Shown here piece by piece: positions 6,184-11,274 of a stretch of 11,274 nt of DNA. Location: positions 1 through 11,274 of the forward strand of contig JAHHSS010000054.1 in NCBI GenBank assembly GCA_020025095.1. The letters are read 5' to 3'. Source of the stretch: Peptostreptococcus sp. Lineage in GTDB: Bacteria > Bacillota > Clostridia > Peptostreptococcales > Peptostreptococcaceae. Within the stretch, counting starts at the first letter, position 1; each line of letters starts with the position of its first letter. The position numbers and the translations under genes are program-made. The notes beneath the pieces were generated by a model. It was given only the letters and a program-made list of their open reading frames with translations. It was not told where the DNA came from and searched no databases.

Positions 6184-7048
6184 TTATTTACTCTTTTTTA
6201 TCTTTATACTATCTTTTCCACCAAGAACTATTAATTTCTTTACCTTCTCGATTTCATTTTTTATCTTCTTTGACATAGAATCTTTTTTAGTTAATATAAT
6301 TGGAGCTTTTTCCTTATCTGTTACTGCACCTGCAGCCAAGGCGTCAATCATAGAATCTCCATTTGCTAAAAATACTGATTTAGGATTATCATAACTCTTC
6401 TTAGCTATCTTTAAAGAAGTTTCATATCTATCTTTTCCTGCTATTCTTGAAATTTCATCTACTTTTATAGATTTTATAGCATCTTCTGAGATTGAGTCAT
6501 TTCCTCCTATTACAAATATCTTTTCAATGCCCCAATTAGATATTTTTTCTTCTAATGATTTATTATCTTTGCTGTTTCTAATCATTACAACAGGCATTCC
6601 TTCTTTAGTAGCTAAACTAGACACTGATAGACCGTCTGCACTCTTAAGACCATTTACTAGAGCAAGCTTTTTAACATCTTCATTTTCTATCAAGATATTT
6701 GCTAATTTCTCACTTGTTTCAAATCTGTCTTTTCCTGCTATTCTCTTAACCTTTACGCCCTGATTATCTAATTCTTCCGCTACATTTTTTGATACAGCTT
6801 CTGTTCCACCTATAATAGTTACATTCTTTGCACCTAGTCTTTCAATTTCCTTTAAAACCTCTTTTTTCACAGAATTTTTTTCTGTTAGTAATATAGGAGC
6901 ATTTTTGTATTTTGCATAAGAAGCTGATACTAGTGCATCGGCGTAATTTACACCATTAGCTATTATTACGTGATCTGCCTTATTGAAATATTTTTTACTT
7001 ATTTCAACTGAAGTTTCATATCTATCTTTTCCTGATATTCTTTCACTT
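6184..7048 (-). other. Three tandem CWB2 wall-binding repeats
   Basis: Repeats begin at about 7048, 6750 and 6453 with ERISGKDRYETS, RIAGKDRFETS and RIAGKDRYETS. Each contains a short hydrophobic strand before a Thr or Ile: APILLT, MPVVMI and APIILT. In C. difficile wall proteins this is the 'ILL' motif, and three CWB2 copies form a trimeric arrangement that binds the anionic polymer PSII. Only the first copy here keeps the exact ILL triplet. The last repeat ends close to the stop codon, so it may be slightly truncated. Confidence 0.85.
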
Positions 7049-10000
7049 TCTATATTCTTTGGAATCTCAATTCCTTCTCCATCCACATTTTCTTTATCTT
7101 CTACAGCTTTTACTTCTTTCTTCTTATCCCAATCTATAACTATATAAACCTTTTGTGGACTAGATTTTCCTGCTATTTGATTCATAGCATCTACTTCTAC
7201 TTCTGCTTCTATCTTTTCTGGATGACCGTCTACCTTAAATTCAACTTGTGTTGGTCTTCCTTCACTATCCTTTTTAAGAACTTTTACTTCGCTACCTTTT
7301 ACTTTCATATTCAGTAAATGACCTTCTAACTTAGCGTTTCCAAATTCTCTTATTATTGCTTTAAAGTCCAAAGTAACACTTGTTTTATTGTCCTTTTCTA
7401 CAATTTTAGCAGTGCTGTCAATAGCGTTATTCGCCATAGATTCCTTTGATGGATTATCGAAATTCATCATCTTTACAGGAGCTTCATATGATATATTTTC
7501 CTTTTTGGCTTCTAATTTTAAATCACTTATAGCTTCTTTCAGCTCATTGTAGGCTTTATCTACTTCATTCTGTTCTGCATTTGATTTATTATTTATTTCA
7601 TTTGCTTTTTCTATCTTGCTATCTAATTTTTTTACAGATTCCTTAGTGTACTTCGATTTGCTTAAAGCTTTAGCTTCTTTCAATAAATCTTTTAATTTAG
7701 ATTTATCTACTACTTTATTCTTATCTTCTTCCACAGGTGTATTTTCTTTATCTTCTACAACTTTTGCACCTTTCTTCTTATCCCAGTCTATAACTATATA
7801 AACCTTTTGTGGACTAGATTTACCTGCTATTTGGTTCATAGCATCTACTTCTACTTCTGCTTCTATCTTTTCTGGATGACCGTCTACCTTAAATTCAACT
7901 TGTGTTGGTCTTCCTTCACTATCCTTTTTAAGAACTTTTACTTCGCTACCTTTTACTTTCATATTCAGTAAATGACCTTCTAACTTAGCGTTTCCAAATT
8001 CTCTTATTATTGCTTTAAAGTCCAAAGTAACACTTGTTTTATTGTCCTTTTCTACAATTTGGGCAGTGCTGTCAATAGCGTTGTTCGCCATAGATTCCTT
8101 TGATGGATTATCGAAATTCATCATCTTTACAGGAGCTCCATATGATACACTAGCATTCTTAGCATCTGGCTCTAAAGCTTTTATAGCTTCTTTCAATTCA
8201 TCATGTGCTCTATCTACTTCATCTTGTCCTGCATTTGATTTATTATTTACATCTTTTGCTTTATTTATCTTATCTTTTAACTTGCTTGTAGATTCCTTAG
8301 TATACTTTGATTGATTTATAGACTCAGCTTCCTTCAATAAAGCATTTAGTTTAGATTTATCTACTGTTAGCTTGCTCATGTCTATTTCCACTGCTGGAGT
8401 TGACTCAATTGTTTTTCCGTCCTTTAAGTCCATAGCCATTAAATAAAGTTTGTCTTTATTCTTATCAAATTTAGGAACATCAAACTCTATTTTTCCATTT
8501 TTTAGTAATTTTCCAAGTTGGCCTATAGATTGTAGCTTACCATCTTCCATTTTTCCATCTCTTACAACAGATGCAACTAATGTTCTACCATCAGCCTTTT
8601 CTGTTGAATAATCTATAGTAACCTTTCTACCATTTACAAATGAATTTTTTATATTCAACTTAGAAGCATCGTCCTTTAATACTAATTGCCATATATTATT
8701 TTCAGTTTTTTCTACGCTCTTTATTCCCTTTGGTAGCTCTTTATCAGCTTGAAGCGTCATCATAATCTTATCTGTACTTATATACATACAAGGAGCTGTT
8801 TGCATTTTATTAGAATTTACTCTGAATTCTCCTCCAAGTCTACCCATAGCTTTTACTGAAACTGGTCTTTTATAATCATCTAAAATACCTTTCATATTAT
8901 TTCTTAAAACGTATGAATTGTTTGTATATCTCGAATCATTAGAGCCATACCCAAAATCCCTACTCTTAACGATAGAAAGGTCTGGTGCAAATATTTTATC
9001 ATTTGATTCAACACTTCCACCATATTCTGAAACTGTCATACCTTGCTCTATGGCTTCTCTAGTACTTATTTTACTTTCTAAAATAACATTTTTTTCTATA
9101 TCGCTAAAATTATTGTCGAAGAATTCACCATTAAGATAAGTTCTTAATATACTGTCAACATATTTAACTTCCTTTTTTTCTTCATTTGCAAATGGCTTCT
9201 TAACTCTTAAATCTTCAGCCATCAACAACATTTTTTTAGTGTTTACCTTAGATTTATCTTTTTCTTCTACTATTCCATTATTTAGAACTCTATAGACATC
9301 TCCATTTTTACCAAATTTAATTTTTGAGCCTGACCAAGCAACTACTACTGGATATTCCTTTTCTTCATCCATGTGCTTGCTATATATTTGTGGGTTATTT
9401 ATTCCACCTGTAGTAAGGTTGGCTTCATTTCCTCTTCCTGCTTTTATCTTATATATCAAACCTTCCTTAGCAGCCATGATTGCATCTACATCTGCATCCA
9501 CTTCATTTTGAGTTAGCTCACTATTCTTTAAATCTTCTTTGCACTTTTCTAAAACTTTAGTGTAGTTTTCCCACGATTTTTCAGTAAAATCATCTTTTAG
9601 CTCTTCAAGCTTTCCTTTTGTCGCATAGTCCTCTTTTAAATATGTATCGCATTTATCAATTGCGTCTAAAAGTATTTTTCTAAATACACCTTCCTGAATT
9701 GTAGAATAGTCCAGTTTTATATCCGATGGATTTTTTCTTAAGCTTGCACCTTCTGTAAGCTCTGTTTTAAATATTCCACTGGCTGGTGTATAAGTCATTT
9801 TAAATTTAAGTACACCATTTCCATTTTTATCTACTTTATAATCAGATGGTATTTCCTTTTCATTTTCGTCAAATACTTTTATATGTGAAAAATAATTCTT
9901 TCCTTCCCAGCTATCATATGGATTATATTTTAATGTTATCTCTGGAATACCATCTTCACCGATTTCTACTCTTGCATACTTATATAAAGATTTAGATCCA

Positions 10001-11274
10001 ACAACTGAAGTATCTTCTGCTTCTAAATGGAATAATTTACCATTTTCAAAAGGATTTTTCTTATTTTCTCTCAATAATGCTATAGCTTTTTCTAACTCTA
10101 CATACTCATTACTATAATCATCAATTTGCTTTTTAGCCAATAACTCTTTCAATGTTTTTGAAGATTTTTCATAATATTCCTTCTCTTCTAAAAGTTTTTT
10201 TGCTTTTGCTTTTAATTCATTATATTTTTCCTTGCTATTAGAAACTTTTTTTGTTTTCTTAACTTTTAAAGCAACATCTGAATCCATTACAGAAGAATAT
10301 ATATGTCCCTCATATACAGTTTCATCTTTTTCTAATTTAGGTAGATCTATAATGCATATACCTGAGTTATCTTGCTTTAATATAAAGTTTGTAGGGTATT
10401 TATCATTAAAGGTAAGATTAGTAGCATATGCTAATATTCCATTTATAACTGCAGGCTTATAATGAAGGATTAACTTATTCTCCCCATTTTTATTAGTAAG
10501 TAATTCTGCCTCACCTTCCATGGTTGCATTTGACATTGATTCTGTATTATAATGTCCTGATTTAACCATAGTTACTTCTACAGTTTGGAATTCACCTAAT
10601 TTTTCTTTATCCTGTCCATCTTTATTGTCGTTATTTTCATTTTCTTTAGACTTATCTTTTTCACTATCATCACCTGTATTTGGTAATTTTTCTTCTTTAT
10701 TTTCCTCTGTAGTGCCAGTTACTCCAAACTTTTTAGCAAGCTCTTTACGTTCTTCTTCTCCTAATTGGTTCTCAATATTATCAGCAGAAATTTTGTAGCC
10801 TTCTGGAGTTATTATTGTTAATTTGAAATTATCTTTATTAAAAAATTCTTTTATAAATTCTTCATTAGTAGTATCAAAATATGAAGTTGATATTTCTCCT
10901 CTAGGAGCTATCGCCCTATTTATTCCAGCCTTTTTAAATGTGTATACTTTGCCATCATTTATAATTATTTGACCTGATTTAACTAAATCATCAGCCATTT
11001 TTTTAGTAAAGTGTACTTTATTCGTTCCGTCTTCTTTTTCTCTAAATCCGAACTCAAATCTTACTTTACCATCATACCCTTTTTTTAGTCTTGTCGAATA
11101 CTTATCAGATATTAGTATATAATCTGATTTTTTTACACCTGACAAGTCCTTTTCTTCTTCTTTTGGTAAAGTAGTATCTTTTTCTTTTTCTTTTTCTTTA
11201 TCTTTTTCTTTATCTCCACCTGGCTTTGAGCTAGCTTCTTTTTCAAATTTAGCTCTAAGTTCTTCACGTTTTTC
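6184..11274 (-). CDS. Giant wall-anchored NEAT/FIVAR/DUF6273/CWB2 surface protein, 5' end beyond window
   Basis: The frame stays open to the window edge, so 1696 residues are visible and the N-terminus and signal peptide are missing. The codon at 11143-11145 is TTG inside continuous coding sequence (preceding residues PKEEEKD) and should not be taken as the start. In-window order by nucleotide: unknown beta module (about 11130-10760); charged linker with LPNTG (10750-10595); NEAT-like (10590-10260); helical FIVAR-like (10250-10060); degenerate NEAT-like (10050-9735); FIVAR (9720-9455); DUF6273-like (9390-8830; FGKNGDVYRVL, LLMAEDL, ILRTYLNGEFF); beta module (8800-8380); then FIVAR-NEAT twice (8370-7118); and three CWB2 repeats (7048-6184), each opening R-I-(S/A)-GKDR-(Y/F)-ET. 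NEAT domains bind haem or haemoproteins; CWB2 triplets bind an anionic wall polymer; FIVAR modules are spacers or ligand binders. I infer a wall-held haem or haemoprotein receptor. CWB2 is certain, NEAT and FIVAR likely, DUF6273 moderate. The middle modules carry a few cysteines (for example KCDTYL and EKCKED), unusual for a Gram-positive surface protein. Confidence 0.85.
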   Translation of the reverse strand, partial: EKREELRAKFEKEASSKPGGDKEKDKEKEKEKDTTLPKEEEKDLSGVKKSDYILISDKYSTRLKKGYDGKVRFEFGFREKEDGTNKVHFTKKMADDLVKSGQIIINDGKVYTFKKAGINRAIAPRGEISTSYFDTTNEEFIKEFFNKDNFKLTIITPEGYKISADNIENQLGEEERKELAKKFGVTGTTEENKEEKLPNTGDDSEKDKSKENENNDNKDGQDKEKLGEFQTVEVTMVKSGHYNTESMSNATMEGEAELLTNKNGENKLILHYKPAVINGILAYATNLTFNDKYPTNFILKQDNSGICIIDLPKLEKDETVYEGHIYSSVMDSDVALKVKKTKKVSNSKEKYNELKAKAKKLLEEKEYYEKSSKTLKELLAKKQIDDYSNEYVELEKAIALLRENKKNPFENGKLFHLEAEDTSVVGSKSLYKYARVEIGEDGIPEITLKYNPYDSWEGKNYFSHIKVFDENEKEIPSDYKVDKNGNGVLKFKMTYTPASGIFKTELTEGASLRKNPSDIKLDYSTIQEGVFRKILLDAIDKCDTYLKEDYATKGKLEELKDDFTEKSWENYTKVLEKCKEDLKNSELTQNEVDADVDAIMAAKEGLIYKIKAGRGNEANLTTGGINNPQIYSKHMDEEKEYPVVVAWSGSKIKFGKNGDVYRVLNNGIVEEKDKSKVNTKKMLLMAEDLRVKKPFANEEKKEVKYVDSILRTYLNGEFFDNNFSDIEKNVILESKISTREAIEQGMTVSEYGGSVESNDKIFAPDLSIVKSRDFGYGSNDSRYTNNSYVLRNNMKGILDDYKRPVSVKAMGRLGGEFRVNSNKMQTAPCMYISTDKIMMTLQADKELPKGIKSVEKTENNIWQLVLKDDASKLNIKNSFVNGRKVTIDYSTEKADGRTLVASVVRDGKMEDGKLQSIGQLGKLLKNGKIEFDVPKFDKNKDKLYLMAMDLKDGKTIESTPAVEIDMSKLTVDKSKLNALLKEAESINQSKYTKESTSKLKDKINKAKDVNNKSNAGQDEVDRAHDELKEAIKALEPDAKNASVSYGAPVKMMNFDNPSKESMANNAIDSTAQIVEKDNKTSVTLDFKAIIREFGNAKLEGHLLNMKVKGSEVKVLKKDSEGRPTQVEFKVDGHPEKIEAEVEVDAMNQIAGKSSPQKVYIVIDWDKKKGAKVVEDKENTPVEEDKNKVVDKSKLKDLLKEAKALSKSKYTKESVKKLDSKIEKANEINNKSNAEQNEVDKAYNELKEAISDLKLEAKKENISYEAPVKMMNFDNPSKESMANNAIDSTAKIVEKDNKTSVTLDFKAIIREFGNAKLEGHLLNMKVKGSEVKVLKKDSEGRPTQVEFKVDGHPEKIEAEVEVDAMNQIAGKSSPQKVYIVIDWDKKKEVKAVEDKENVDGEGIEIPKNIESERISGKDRYETSVEISKKYFNKADHVIIANGVNYADALVSASYAKYKNAPILLTEKNSVKKEVLKEIERLGAKNVTIIGGTEAVSKNVAEELDNQGVKVKRIAGKDRFETSEKLANILIENEDVKKLALVNGLKSADGLSVSSLATKEGMPVVMIRNSKDNKSLEEKISNWGIEKIFVIGGNDSISEDAIKSIKVDEISRIAGKDRYETSLKIAKKSYDNPKSVFLANGDSMIDALAAGAVTDKEKAPIILTKKDSMSKKIKNEIEKVKKLIVLGGKDSIKIKKSK
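7181..7406 (-). repeat. 226-bp exact direct repeat, copy 1 (NEAT-coding)
   Basis: This segment matches 7835-8060 base for base over 226 bp; flanking mismatches occur at 7180/7834 and 7407/8061. It encodes most of the second NEAT domain of the tandem pair. Perfect identity including third codon positions indicates recent homogenisation. Confidence 0.9.
7835..8060 (-). repeat. 226-bp exact direct repeat, copy 2 (NEAT-coding)
   Basis: This is the partner of 7181-7406, in the same orientation, 654 bp away, encoding the first NEAT domain of the tandem pair. Recombination between copies would delete or add exactly one 218-residue unit in frame, so the copy number may vary between strains. Confidence 0.9.
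11176..11214 (-). repeat. Low-complexity Lys/Glu/Asp codon tract
   Basis: The plus strand is a run of TTTTTC-like hexamers with two TTTATC variants, encoding alternating Lys-Glu and Lys-Asp residues in a linker of the surface protein. Hexamer slippage would stay in frame, so linker length could vary without breaking the gene. Confidence 0.7.

Larger units (their letters stand above)
7118..8370 (-). repeat. Tandem duplication of a FIVAR-NEAT module (218-residue period)
   Basis: Two consecutive units each hold a FIVAR helix bundle (VDKSKL...SKYTKES...EVD-A--ELKEAI) and a NEAT-like domain (APVKMMNFDNPSKESMANN...VYIVIDWDKK). Units run about 8370-7770 and 7714-7118, with an offset of 654 bp. The NEAT halves are nearly identical, whereas the FIVAR halves differ at many residues, which points to recent gene conversion or selection on the NEAT half. 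Confidence 0.85.

Noticed and set aside
7118..8370. CRISPR-like or mobile-element repeat
   Set aside because: The direct repeats are in-frame protein modules within one gene, with no short repeat-spacer pattern, transposase or terminal inverted repeats.
10672..10686. Functional sortase sorting signal ending the protein
   Set aside because: LPNTG lies far from the C-terminus and lacks the hydrophobic helix and basic tail; the frame continues through CWB2 anchoring repeats.

Overview
The window is strongly AT-rich, and every credible gene lies on the minus strand. The best lineage clue is the large surface protein at the right end. It closes with three cell-wall-binding type 2 (CWB2) repeats, a wall-anchoring module best known from Clostridioides difficile and other Peptostreptococcaceae. 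The AT content, strong AGGAGG-type ribosome sites, NEAT-like haem-binding modules and HdrD/GlpC-like iron-sulfur protein fit an anaerobic low-GC Clostridia relative. I cannot name the species.

Layout, in transcription order (right to left). (1) 11274-6184: a giant secreted wall protein whose start lies outside the window, ending in a strong terminator at 6061-6112. In-window order: unknown beta module, acidic/Lys-rich linker with an internal LPNTG, NEAT-like, helical module, degenerate NEAT-like, FIVAR, DUF6273-like, beta module, then two FIVAR-NEAT units and three CWB2 repeats. (2) 5926-5177 and 5035-4343: two paralogous TVP38/TMEM64 (VTT/DedA-type) membrane proteins, each with its own candidate promoter. 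(3) 4281-3292: an iron-sulfur protein with two 4Fe-4S motifs and two CCG-type Cys modules, separated from the membrane-protein gene by a terminator-like hairpin. (4) 2948-2004 and 1991-108: a two-gene operon of a MoxR-family AAA+ ATPase and a NorD-like VWA protein, 12 bp apart.

The intergenic region before the AAA+/VWA operon (2949-3291) is densely organised. It holds a terminator for the iron-sulfur gene (3149-3188), a CRP/FNR-geometry palindrome (3119-3140), a near-consensus sigma-A promoter (3075-3103) and a 20-bp-stem leader hairpin (3019-3062). The palindrome's centre falls 61.5 bp upstream of the predicted start, the usual class I activator position. 3189-3291 and 6113-6183 show nothing else I can support.

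How the parts fit (inference): the surface protein probably captures haem or a haemoprotein at the wall. The iron-sulfur protein and VTT pair look like a redox/membrane cluster. The AAA+/VWA pair is a metalloprotein-maturation type chaperone (NorQ/NorD-like) with no visible target enzyme. No mobile element, CRISPR array or RNA gene was seen. The most novel-looking items are the orphan AAA+/VWA pair with its regulatory region and the NEAT/DUF6273/CWB2 mosaic protein.
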